A stretch of DNA of 64,000 nt from Stictocephala bisonia. Lineage: Eukaryota > Arthropoda > Insecta > Hemiptera > Membracidae. Shown here piece by piece: positions 22,201 through 33,182 of this stretch. The stretch lies in the NCBI GenBank assembly GCA_035578905.1, contig JAQJVL010000159.1, positions 1,394,001 through 1,458,000 on the forward strand, given 5' to 3'. Within the stretch, counting starts at the first letter, position 1. Each line of letters begins with the position of its first letter. Made by a program: the position numbers and the translations under genes. Below the pieces are notes generated by a model. That model searched no databases. It saw only the letters and a list, made by a program, of their open reading frames with translations, and had not been told where the DNA came from.

Positions 22201-23349
22201 ACATTTTTGTCTACCTCAGCAACATCAGAGACGCATAGTTTTTCAAATTTATCTAAAATATATCTGGATACCAACAATGAGTTGGCCTAACAATGTTCCC
22301 CTACGGCATTTTGTCAGTGCTGTTTTCTTCTTGGTTAACCTCTCCAAGTGATGTCCAAGAAGTAACAAAAAAGTTGCGTTTCCCAGAGTATTGAAATGTT
22401 ACTTCATGGTTCAGCTGCTTACGACCAGGGACCCTTGTGATGTATTCTTTAATCACCAGGGACCCATGTGATTAATTTAATAATAATTATTGCATATTAA
22501 TCTGCGTGGCAATTGTCAAAATGTTTGAAGTAAGTAAAAAAGCTTAGTCACCGTTAAACCATATGAATTCAACCCTCTTTAACATAGATTTCCCTCAGAT
22601 AAATCTACTGTATTTAATCTCCTAGTTTTCTTATTCGAGATTTTTATATTGTAATTTTCTTTGATAAAGTGGACCACTGGATTCTTGCAAAACGAACAAT
22701 ATTTGGGCCCAGCGACAGCTGGACATAGGGTAGGAGCAAAGAGAGGGCTCTTTTTATGAAAACATCGGTCTATAAAAACATTTGTTGAGATGAAGTATTA
22801 AATATGTATCATTACTATCAGCTGATAATTATTATTGTAATATTTGTTAGAGTAATTTGGCTAGTAGCAACACTGCCATGCACCCAGAATGATTGTTCAA
22901 TCAGGACATCAAAGTAAGAAAATGGAGTGTACAATTAATTTGCGATTAATCTAGAATATATTGAATAATTTTGATATTTGAACTTACGGAAAATCTTGTA
23001 CTCAGTAAAAAATTTAAATATACAAAACAACATTCTGTAAATTTAAGTAAATCCCACCACCATACTATATTGTTTTTAAAAAATATCTGCTTTTGAATGG
23101 CTATTCCTCTTCAACTCACTATTTCTAAGAATTTGGAGTGCAAAACATTTGAACGTTCATTTTGACCAAAATAAGGTTATAATAGCATTTTGATAAATCT
23201 GCAATTAGACCTACAATATGCTGGTCTATACAGTCATTTACAACAGCTCATCTGTGCGATAAGTGGCAGTATAAGTAACACCACTATATCCCTTATACCA
23301 TATATTCAGGAAACAACTATTGATGTTGTTATATCTAATTGGTAACCTG
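22201..23349. other. Intergenic, no gene seen
   Basis: AT-rich spacer between the SINE and the CR1/Jockey-like LINE. A pair of short direct repeats (ACCAGGGACCC) occurs at about 22431 and 22457. Nothing else could be supported. Confidence 0.5.
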
Positions 23350-23357
23350 ATTGATTA

Positions 23358-24024
23358 TTGTTACATATAACTCAGGAGGTCGGTAGCATAGCAGATACGG
23401 CAGTCGTAGAGAAAGCTGTATCTGCTGCAATGATGCCTGTCCTGGAGGAATTGAGGAATATGCGAGAGGAGATGACAAAGTTGAGCAACAGAGTTTCACA
23501 GCTTGAGGGTGACCTGATCAGTAAGACCACAGAATATAGACAGATATCTGTCTATATTCTGTGGTAAGACAGACGAGTTGGAACAATATCAGCGCCGAAA
23601 CAGTCTTAGATTCTTCGGTGTAGCAGAAAAGCAAGGAGAGTGCACAGATGCTTTGGTGACGCAGCTGTGTCGCGACGACCTTGGCCTGGAGCTTCCATCC
23701 ACAGCGCTCTGCAGGACGCATCGGGTGGGCAAACCGCCGGGTCCAGCCACAGGTGGGAGGCCGCAGCATCGTACCATTATCGTCAAGTTTACCAGCTATC
23801 GAGATAGGCGACTGGTGTTCAACTCGAAGAAGCGACTGAAAGGAAGTAGCATTACCATACGTGAGGACCTGACAGCTCGGAGACAAGAAATCTACAGAAA
23901 GGCAGCCGAGCGGTACGGGCGGACCAGCACCTGGACGTTAGACGGCCGAGTGTTCTACGTCGATGGCACCGGAAAGCGCGGCGTGGCGACCAAGCTGTCA
24001 GATCTGGAGGTGGCGTCGACTTGA
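23358..24024 (+). pseudogene. LINE ORF1 protein, interrupted by a 43-bp insertion
   Basis: The N-terminal part is a coiled coil (VLEELRNMREEMTKLSNRVS QLEGDL). After the insertion it continues DELEQYQRRNSLRFFGVAE, with the RNA-binding-like segments LCRTHRVGKP, RTIIVKFTSYRDR, KKRLKGSSITIREDL and a C-terminal WTLDGRVFYVDG. This coiled coil plus RRM-like and C-terminal domain plan is shared by many LINE ORF1 proteins, which bind the element RNA. The frame is broken only at 23522-23569, by a palindromic insert plus TSD; removing the duplicated unit conceptually would rejoin ISK to TDE. Confidence 0.82.
23527..23564. repeat. 38-bp perfect palindrome with 5-bp TSD in LINE ORF1
   Basis: CCACAGAATATAGACAGAT is followed immediately by its exact reverse complement, with no spacer. 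TAAGA flanks both sides (23522-23526 and 23565-23569). The protein frame on either side shows the uninterrupted sequence must have contained one TAAGA, so the 43-bp gain is an insertion event. Confidence 0.92.
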
Positions 24025-25020
24025 CTGCACACTCTGTAAGATTGTTCTTTTATTTAATTTTGTACATGTTAGTTTTGCCAATTTTGTAAATTTCTGTAAC
24101 GTAAAATTTGTTTTGTTTGTTCATGTAGAAGTTAGGTTTGTTTTATAATTTTGTCAATTTCTAAAATTACCTTTATTTAATCTGGAAGAAGTTAACTCTG
24201 TTTAATTTGATGTAATCGTAAACCATATAACTTAAAATTTCTTTTATTTAATTTGTAGTACAGTGGTTTTGTTTAATTTTGTTAATTTCTGTAACGTATA
24301 ATTTGTTTTGTAGAAGTTAGATTTGTTCGAATTTTGTCAATTTCTTAAAATACCTTTATTTAATCTGGAAGAAGTTAGCTCTGTTTAATTTGTTGTAATC
24401 GTAAATCTTATATGTTCTTTATTTTATTTTTAGAAGTTAATTTTGATTCCGTTAGTTTTAAATATATAACTTTAGTTTTCCTGCAAATGTTCAATTGTTC
24501 TGATTGATAACCCGCCAAAATATGACTGAATATTATACCAGTCTGAACCAAATCGGTTTAGTTTTATAAATTTTGTTTATTTTAAATTCATTTAAATATC
24601 CCGTAATTTCAATCTTTTAACTTTTATTCAATTATTTCATGTATATACAGTATTAAGTTAGTATAGTTAATTAAAATCTCTATGTTTGCCATTGATTGAT
24701 AATACCGCACACAACAATGACAATAATTGTAATGCATTTTATCAATTTAATATTGAATTATTTTGGCTCAATTATCAATTATGTGTTATTTAATATAAAA
24801 TTGAATCCTCTTGTTTGTAAAGTTTATATAATTTCCCGCTCAGTCTATTTCTCATTGTTTTGCTGGAGTGCGGACATTAATTATGTTATGATACTGAGTA
24901 TGTTAATAAGTTATTTAGTTTGTGTGTGTATATATGTGTGTATGTGTGTGGTTACCGTCACCGTGCTATGCTGCTGTGGTCGCTGGCTGCTCGACCGCAC
25001 GGCCGTCGGGTGACCCCGTG

Positions 25021-27897
25021 ATGGCGTCTCACTCTTCCTCCCCCCCGCCACCATCAACTTTGCAATCAGATCACTTCGCCAGCACCCTTGCCCCCTACTC
25101 CAGACTTCTTAAGACAGCCCATGTCAATACTCAATCTCTTCTTGGTCATATTGACGAATTTCGTTTAATTTTTGAATTTTCTTCTTTTGATATAGTTTTA
25201 ATTTCCGAATCCTGCCTCAAGCCTAATATATCAGATAAAAGTGTTGATCTATCTGCATATACTCTTTATCGTAATGATCGTCTGTCCAAAGGTGGTGAAG
25301 GAGTTGCAGCTTTTGTCAGATCTAATTTACCTACTACAATACTGTACTCCTCTGACACCACCAGGTTGGGGGCGACCTGAGTACGTTTCTTGATGTTTCT
25401 GTTAATAATATACATGTTTTAATTTCTGTTTGTTATAGGGCACCTAATCTTGGTTTTCTCGTTGAATTTGAATCCATTCTTCTTGATCTTATGGCTCGTT
25501 ATAGTCATGTCATTGTAACTGGTGACTTTAACTCGAACCTTTTGGGCCCTGCTACTTACGATCAGACTTACTTAACAAGAATGTTTCACTCTTGTAACAT
25601 GACTATACTGCCTTTACAAGCAACCCATCACACTGCTACTACGGATACATGGCTGGACGTCATGGCTGTCTCTGACCTGTCCCATGTCGTGCACCACGGT
25701 CAGCACCCTGTCCTTGGCCTGTCAAGACACGATTTAATATTTTGTGTATATCGTCTAACCACCCCTAAATGTGAACCCAAATTCATCTCGTACAGGAGAC
25801 TCAATAATATTGATTCTGATGCACTTCTGGATGATGCACTCCTAATGTCTTGGCATGATATAATCCACGCTCCTGATGTCAATACTATGTTAAACATGTT
25901 TAATAATTTCACAATTTGTCTCCTTGATAAGCATGCTCCCTTGATCACTAAGAGGGTCACCAAGAAACCAGCCCCATGGATTAATGACTACTTACGTCAA
26001 CTACAGAGGTTAAGGGACATTGCTTTTCGTAGGGCTAAAAGAACTAAGTCATCTGATGATTGGGCGGAGTATAAAAGACTGAGGAATGACTCAGCAACAA
26101 TTTCGCAATGCCAAGATACGATTTTACTATAGATCTTTCTCTGGTGCCATATGTACTAAAGGCTTGTGGTCTAAGGTCAGGGAGCTAGGCATTGGTAATA
26201 CCAATAGTGACAAACCTGTTTCCCTTGATCTTAATATTGTAAATAAATATTTCACTAACATTCCAATCGATCTGTCCAGAGCTCGTGACTTTGTCAGTGA
26301 GCTGAATGTCACTCCTCTTTGCCGCCCTCGCCATCAGTTCGTCTTCACTCAGGTGACTGAGGCTGATGTGCTTGATGCTGTGATGAGGATGACTAGCAAC
26401 GCAGTCGGTACTGATAAAATCCCTATTAAAATTCTCAAACTTTTACTTCCAGCAATACTGACTGTGATTACAGCTATTTTCAATAAATCTTTAACCACAT
26501 CTACTTTTCCGTCTGAGTGGAAATCTGCTATTGTGCGCCCTCTACAAAAAGTTTCGTCACCTCAAGTTGCATCAGATTTCAGACCTATCAGTATCTTGCC
26601 AGCGTTGTCAAAATGCCTCGAAAGGTTAGTCCACCGTCAGATGTCATCGTTTATGGAGAGTGCTGGATTATTGTCCAATTTCCAATCTGGATTCCGTTCA
26701 AGATTCAGTACTTCCACTGCCCTTCTTAAAATTACTGACGATGTCCGCTCTGCTATTGATAAGTCCCTACTTACCATCTTGACCCTATTTGATTTCTCTA
26801 AAGCTTTTGACTGCATTTACTATCCCCTTCTTTATATAAAAATGCTCTCTGGTGGTTTTTCTGATGGTTGTATTGAATGGGTCAGGTCGTACTTGACGGA
26901 CCGTAGGCAGTGTGTAAAGGCAGACAACAGAAAATCTGACTGTGAACTGGTGACTAGAGGTGCGCCCCAGGGTTCTGTGCTTGGGCCACTCTTATTCTTA
27001 CTCTACATTAACGATGTCACTACTGTTATCAATTTCTGCAAATTTCACTTATACGCTGACGACCTACAAATATATACTCACTTCACTCTGAAAGACTTGC
27101 CTACTGCCGTAACTAACATTAACTGTGATATCCAGTCTATCACAAATTGGGCTGTCAAGCATGGCTTAAAGCTCAATGAGGCCAAAACCCAAACAATATT
27201 GTTGGGCTCTACTAGACTCACTTCTAACATTGACCTGACAAATATACCAAAACTCAAACTTAACAATACATAATTACCGTTTTGTGACAAAGTTAAAAAC
27301 CTAGGACTTATTATGAATAAAAATTTGCACTGGACTGATCAAGTAGCTGTAATGTGTAATAGAGTTTTTGCTGCTATACACACTTTGAAAAGATTTGCCA
27401 TGTTTTTCCCTCTCAATGTCAAGGTGTTGTTAGTAAAGACTCTAGTTTTCACTCACTTTAATTATTGTGATACTGTAATCAATGACATGTCTGTTGAGCT
27501 CGCGGAAAGATTACAGCGTGCCCAAAACTACTGTATCAGATTTATTTTCAACCTGAGGCGAAGGGATCATGTTACTCCATTTTTCTACCAATTATCCATC
27601 TTAAAATTAAACAATCTTCGACAATTCCATATCCTGATATTGTTGCACAGTATTCTTCAAAACCAAATTCCTAATTATCTGTCAGAGCAGTTTGTTTATC
27701 TGTCACAAGTTGGTGTGCGTAGAACAAGACGTGGTGAGTCAATGTGAGCTATTCCAGTTCACCGCACCACCACTTTCAACAAATCATTTATTGTCTCCGC
27801 GTGCAGGCTCTGGAATGCTCTGCCTGATAATATCAGATCCATCGATAAGCACACTCGGTTTGGGGCGGAGGTGAGGTGCTATCTGCTGCGGGCCTAG
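25021..27897 (+). pseudogene. LINE ORF2: endonuclease-reverse transcriptase, frameshifted
   Basis: The endonuclease has TAHVNTQSLLGH, FDIVLISESCL, GGEGVAAFVRS, VIVTGDFNSN and LSRHDLIF (about 25108-25745). Reverse transcriptase has FRPISILPALSKCLERL, QSGFRSRFSTSTALL, TLFDFSKAFDC, GAPQGSVLGPLLFLLYIND and FHLYADDLQIYT (catalytic YADD, about 27050), then a GLKLNEAKTQ thumb region and C-terminal RAQNYCIRFIF. The frame breaks near 25372 and 26090 and has stops at 27271 and 27745. It runs to TAG at 27895. Placement in the CR1/Jockey group rests on the YADDLQIY/KTQ context; the exact clade is not determined. Confidence 0.85.
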
Positions 27898-28404
27898 CGG
27901 GAGTAGTGGTTGGTGTCGCTGTGGCTTGGTGGTGGCGGTAATGAGTGATTGTGCCGAATGAATGTAGTTTTGAATAAATGTTATGAATAACTGTAGTTTT
28001 GTTTGAGATAGTCGAAATATTTTTAAGTTTAAATGTAATGTTTCACATTTTTTGACTTTATATGTTTTACTTCGTACATTGCAATTTCTATTTTGTATTT
28101 CCTTGTAAATTGTTATTTATATTTGAAAATATCTTATTATGTATGATGAGGTTAAGTGGTAGAGAGGGCTTTGCAGCCCTAACTTCGCCTCTTGACTATA
28201 AATAAAGACGTTTTTCATTTCATTTCATAGTTAGTTCAATCCCAGTTTCATGTGCTAAATGTTGTCAGTTCGATCACAATCAGTCACAATAAATTTGAGA
28301 GGGATCAGCTGATAACCACCGGCTGATCATTTGTTATTGGGCTATTAATTAATGACACTTTGTAAGGAATAGTCGGCCTTAGTTTGTCACAATGACTATA
28401 TTGG

Positions 28405-28463
28405 CTCATCTACAATCACTCGAAATCCATATTCGCCCGTATCTTGACGATCGGCGTCTTATG
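28405..28463 (-). repeat. Right member of the inverted repeat pair
   Basis: The reverse complement reads CATAAGACGCCGATCGTCA, GGGCGAATATGGATTTCGA and TGTAGATGAG, matching 17913-17980. It lies beyond the LINE 3' tail. The pair encloses RTE, SINE and CR1/Jockey insertions. Confidence 0.75.
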
Positions 28464-28869
28464 TTCTTTTTTCTCAGGAAGTTAATAAACAGCCACATAT
28501 ATGCTTAGATTTTGGAATATAACTGATTGAACAGTTTCTTTAAAACTAGATCAGAACAATGTTCATTCCAGAGGTACACCTCTACTATTAAATGGTGCAA
28601 TAGTCATTTAGTAAGACTCGTCTAATTTGGAAATTGTGCGGTTTCAAAGTGCAATCTCTTCTGTGACAAGATTAAAAAAACAATCCAAAAGTGTGTTCTT
28701 TGTCTCCTGGCTGTTTAAGGCCGACACACCATGATGTCTATCAGTGTCATCCAAAGCCAATTATTTATTTTATTATTACACTTGTTTTATTTCTGTTGAA
28801 TGCAATTATTGTATTTTTCATACTATGTCATTTTGGAACTGAACGTTTTAATTTGCTGCTTGCTGATAG

Positions 28870-30035
28870 TAAATCTTACACATACACTTACAGTGTTGAT
28901 GTCCCTCCATACACATAACGAAATGACGCCTCTTCCAACCACCTATACACACTCATGTTATTTACACTATCACCTGATCTAACACATACGGTAGTATTAA
29001 CCCTCGATCCGGCAGTCATTTTTGCCCAAAATGTCGGGTCATTTTTGGTGATTTTGCAGTGGTTTTATAAAATTCATAAAAAATATTATATTACAATAAA
29101 AGTACAATTGTGTGGTATCAAACTGTTCACAAGAATGTGGGATATCATATAATACATAATTCATAACCTATAAAAATTTTATTTATTTTTTATGTTATGA
29201 AATATTTGTAAATTTTTTTAGAAATCGCGGAAAATAGGGGGGGACCACCCCCTATGATCAATGTTGTGATGATAAAAAAAGAAATGTGAGATAGCCAAAA
29301 TGTTTTAAATTTTATCTAGTTTCAGAAAATATATAGTTTATATAGGTTTGTAAGTAAAAATTATTTTTAATAAATTTTTAACTGGAACGTATACAAAAAC
29401 CTGAAAATTAGTAACCACTGTTACTATAACATTCAAAAATATGATACAAATTTTCTACAAACACTACAAAGTTCTATTATATACTAAAATTTAGCTAAAA
29501 CCATGCTCTAATACAATATAATACACTTCTAAACACACTAGAAGTGATAATTACATTGCAAATGATAATTATTTACCGTAGTTGAAATCAGGCCCGGCAA
29601 ACTAAACAACAACAAAAATGGCGAGACTCAGAGACTGGCTTCCTTCTTCAACTTTCACTACGTTTTAAAATAACGCCAATAGAGTGCAGTGTGCGTTGTT
29701 GCATACCACTGGAATCGTCTGTTTACACTGAGTGCATAGAGTATAAAAACATCGAAGTAGCTCGATTTTTGCGCATTATAAATATGGTAAATCTCCGACG
29801 CTGCAATTGTACAAAAATTCGTACAATGCCAGTTTGGTGACGAAAAAATTGTACGAAATTTCGTAAAATGCCGGATCGAGGGTTAACCTGCCCATCCGAG
29901 TACAGTGGTAATGACTCTCAACAAACCTATGAACACATAGTGGTAATGAACCTCCCAACCCCAAGACATGTACAGTTGTGAATACTGAGAGGGTGGGTCA
30001 GTCAATGCACACTCATGTATGGGTAGATGGGTATG
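28870..30035. repeat. Diverged minisatellite units either side of a piggyBac MITE
   Basis: Left of the MITE are forward units such as CCTCCATACACATAACG and ACCTATACACACTCATG. Right of it are diverged units including GAGGGTGGGTCAGTCAATGC and TGTATGGGTAGATGGG in the opposite orientation. They belong to the family at 5721 and 61745. Confidence 0.5.
29001..29882. mobile_element. piggyBac-type MITE with TTAA target sites
   Basis: 882 bp between TTAA duplications (28997-29000 and 29883-29886). The terminal inverted repeats are a perfect 14 bp, CCCTCGATCCGGCA. No transposase remains. The interior is AT-rich with several near-palindromes close to the right end (GTACGAAATTTCGTA). The termini differ from those of the elements at 5088 and 53471, so three distinct piggyBac lineages are represented. 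Confidence 0.9.
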
Positions 30036-31640
30036 TGAATTTCTCATTTAAGTTTTTTTGATAAGCTATCTATCTATATTCTGTTGATGCAGTGAAGGCA
30101 GCTGAGACTTAAAACCCCTTCTCACACATACAGACTTGGGAAAACATTACAGTGCTGTACATTAACTATCTTTCAAGTAATTACAATTCAAAGGCTTTTT
30201 AAAAGAAAGGCATAATAAGCATCGAATAATGCAGATCATGACATGATAGCATAGTTGCCATTTGAATTGGTATGGTAAACATATTCTTGTTTGGGTCCAT
30301 GTACAGAAAACTGACAGGAGTTAATCATCATATCATTTAAACAAGAATTCAAAAAGTGGCAATGCTTTGAAAGTAGCTATCCAATTGTTCACTATTAGTG
30401 TTTTAACCTGTAAAACCATAGCGCAGTTAGTTCCAATGGAATCCTACGTTTTGAAAGGAACAGAAATAAGATACAATTTTAAAAGTATATTTTGTACTAA
30501 AGTATACCGAGTGTAATCAAAAGTAATAGTTTATTTACACAAACAAATTTCTCAGCATTGTTTTGTGTTTATTGGCATTAATCACGTTTACTAATTGTAT
30601 TTAGATATAATAATTGATATAAATGATGATTGATCCGTTTACCTTGAAGTTATACAGCAGTGAATTGATTTGTCAGCAGAGCGGTATTTACCAGGCATTC
30701 AGACCGTGGTGAATTGATCGGATAGCAGAGCGGTGCAATGTTTTGTTTAGACAGTAAATAAATTGAGCTATTGTTAATAAATTTACATGCAGTTTAATCA
30801 ATGATATTTGAATTAAGTACAAAAACACAAACTGAAGCTGAAGGTCGAGGTTCTGTTTGATTTCATTTTATCAAGATTATGCATTATTGGTAGACCTTCT
30901 TTTTCAAGCTATTGGACAACAGCATTGTCATCCCATTTAAGCTGAAGTTTTCCAATCATTTTCCATTCTAATTTGAAGAGTTCAAAAATTTTGTCAAACT
31001 TTAAAATATAATACTGTACCATAGCAATGGTAAAATAAGTGGCACCTTCATAAAATTATCACTAATAACAAAGTATAGCACAAAGACAAAGGTAAAACAG
31101 GCTATCTTTGATTTAAAATCTATATGATTATGTATTTACCAAAAGTTATACTGTTTAAAAAAAATCATGCACTTTACGATAAATTAGAACAATGGTAATA
31201 ATGGGAAATAAATAACAAAACATTACTAAGCATAAGAGCATTTTATCAGTCGTTTGACAACATGTGTTAAAATAAACTAGCATTGACCATGCAATGTTAT
31301 ATCCATCATACAATAGAATATGTACTCCCCTGACCACCAAATATTCACAAGTGATTAATATAATCTGTTGTAATATTACATGTGCAACATGAGTTTAATA
31401 TACGTAACACACTAAATATCATTATTAATAATTAATATAGTTGACTTTGGAGACCAAAAAAGTAGCAAAGCTCGCAACACACAACACAAAGGAAGAAGAA
31501 CAAGACAAGCTCGTACCCATGGGAACACCAAGAGACTAATTAGTGTTAACACTTTAATACAAACTGCAATTGAATAAAAAATATATACTGTAACTGTACA
31601 TTCCAAGGCAACAAGAAGGTTAACTTTATGACACAATTTG
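30036..31640. other. Intergenic, one possible coding relic
   Basis: AT-rich. At 30841-30998 on the minus strand a frame reads FELFKLEWKMIGKL, LKWDDNAVV, one stop, then LEKEGLPIMHNLDKMK. This composition looks like an old coding fragment but no family was recognised. Nothing else is supported. Confidence 0.4.
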
Positions 31641-31648
31641 CTAATATT

Positions 31649-31654
31649 TTATTG
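31649..31654 (-). promoter_or_regulatory. Poly(A) signal AATAAA
   Basis: AATAAA on the minus strand, 51 nt after the stop of the orphan exon at 31705, in a spacing normal for a short 3' UTR. Confidence 0.5.
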
Positions 31655-31704
31655 CTTTCCTTTAAATGTACCAGACAAAACAACAAAAGAAACACAGGAA
31701 GCTT

Positions 31705-31815
31705 CTAATGCAAGCGTTCAGCCACTGATTTGATCCCCTTTAGTGCTACACCATCCATTACAAATGGACACCCTCCAAAAACGGAGATTTCCTTTATAAA
31801 TACAAATCTGCAAAT
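31705..31815 (-). CDS. Orphan terminal exon of an unrecognised gene
   Basis: A TTTTTTCAG acceptor at 31816-31818 is followed by a 37-codon open frame (ICRFVFIKEISVFGGC, PFVMDGVALKGIKSVAERLH) ending TAG at 31705-31707. AATAAA follows 51 nt later. The combination of pyrimidine tract, phase-0 open frame, stop and near poly(A) signal supports a genuine last coding exon. A second acceptor, ATTTGCAG, lies 8 nt further in. I do not recognise the protein. Upstream exons should be at higher coordinates on the minus strand but none was found up to 43 kb. It could also be an alternative last exon of the coiled-coil gene to its right, whose preceding exon ends in the compatible phase 0. Confidence 0.5.
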   Translation of the reverse strand: MCRFVFIKEISVFGGCPFVMDGVALKGIKSVAERLH

Positions 31816-31818
31816 CTG

Positions 31819-33180
31819 AAAAAAGTTCCAAATAAAAGAACTTAAAATATATTATTGACATCAACATGTTTAACATGTACTTTATGTATAACATCATGCT
31901 TTGACAAGGATTCAGTTTTGCTCACTGAATGCTGTATCGTTACAATTTAGGTTAAGATTTTGATTGTTATACATATTAATCTACTTAATCTAACTGCGTC
32001 TGTATGTACAGTGATTCAATCGTGTGGTTGTGACTTACGTAATTACAAATCTTCAATGAGCCAATTGAACCTATTATTTTACAAAAATATTTTGTATTGA
32101 TGCCAAATAGGTTTAACTAGATTAAACATCATAATATATTAACTTTGGCTTCATTGATTTACAAAGACTAACTGACAATCAATAACAGTTAAATAATGAA
32201 GAGCCTTCACATTTGAACAGCTTCTCCTCCCTATCTGATACACCTAATAGATGTTCTACTAAAAAAAAAAATAATAAATTCACTTAATCAAACAGTTTTA
32301 CACTAACATCCTTCTCAAATGAGTTTAACGACAAGTACTAAGGGAAGACAGTTTTTACGATTAGTTGACGGACTTGACATGATCATTTCCCTACCTCTCA
32401 AGTTTAAATAACAAGGCCCATAGGGAAGACTTCACACAATTAGTTGATGGACATAACAATACTTATTTTCCAGCCAGTAAAGTTTAAAATAATGAGAGCC
32501 TAAGGGAAGACAGACAGTGTCTCATACACTTAACACTTCTCATTATTTTGCAACAAGTTTAATTAAGGACACATGGGGAAGAAAAACAGTTTCAGAAGAT
32601 TAGCTGATGGACTAATGATAAAAATTACAAGAATATCTTTCAGAATTTAGACCAAACATAAAAATTGTCATTATAATTAACAAATAAAGTGTTTTTCTAT
32701 TTAGTTAAATAGAACCCTAAACTTGGCCTTTCAAAATTAATTACTATTAAAATTCTAGCCACTTATTTACAGTATACAACTGAGGAGATCAGCTGTTGAA
32801 ATGTGATGCTAAAACAAATCTATCAACTGAATATTGTAAACAATATCTACTTGTAACAATATAAGCGAGGCACTCAGCTTCCAATAAAACTGGAAGAAAT
32901 TCTTCTTCTTCCAAAATCCAGGTCTATATGGAAAAACTAATAAACCATACAAACATTCTGAATTGCATCAGTCCATTTGAGTTAGAAAAACTATTTTATA
33001 AAAATACACAGTTCTAGATAGCAACATACAGTAAAAGTGATTTACAGAATCGGTGCGCTGCATTATATATACTACACTGTTTCTGTGGGCTAGGCTAGAA
33101 TGCCTCCACTAAACGCATTAAATAATAAAAGGTTTAACATTTTATTAAAAAATGTCTGACATTATTTATTTTAATGTTCT
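31819..33180. other. Intergenic or intronic, no gene seen
   Basis: AT-rich. Between about 32330 and 32600 there are loosely repeated motifs of the form AAGGGAAGACAG ... TAGTTGATGGAC (near 32340, 32415, 32505, 32575), suggesting old tandem duplication at a period of about 80 bp. No exon or RNA gene was identified. Confidence 0.45.
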
Positions 33181-33182
33181 TA

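Larger units (their letters stand above)
23350..28228 (+). mobile_element. CR1/Jockey-group non-LTR retrotransposon
   Basis: Two-ORF LINE. ORF1 (23358-24024) is followed by a long AT-rich spacer and ORF2 (25021-27897). The 3' UTR ends with a GCAGCCCTAACTTCGCC segment, AATAAA at about 28201 and a short TTTCATTTCATTTCAT tail, the kind of 3' microsatellite found on CR1-like LINEs. The 5' end is probably truncated, since ORF1 has no clear start. No TSD was resolved. Confidence 0.82.

Noticed and set aside
24696..25013. 105-codon plus-strand frame as a membrane protein
   Set aside because: Lies in the AT-rich spacer between LINE ORF1 and ORF2; hydrophobicity reflects base composition.
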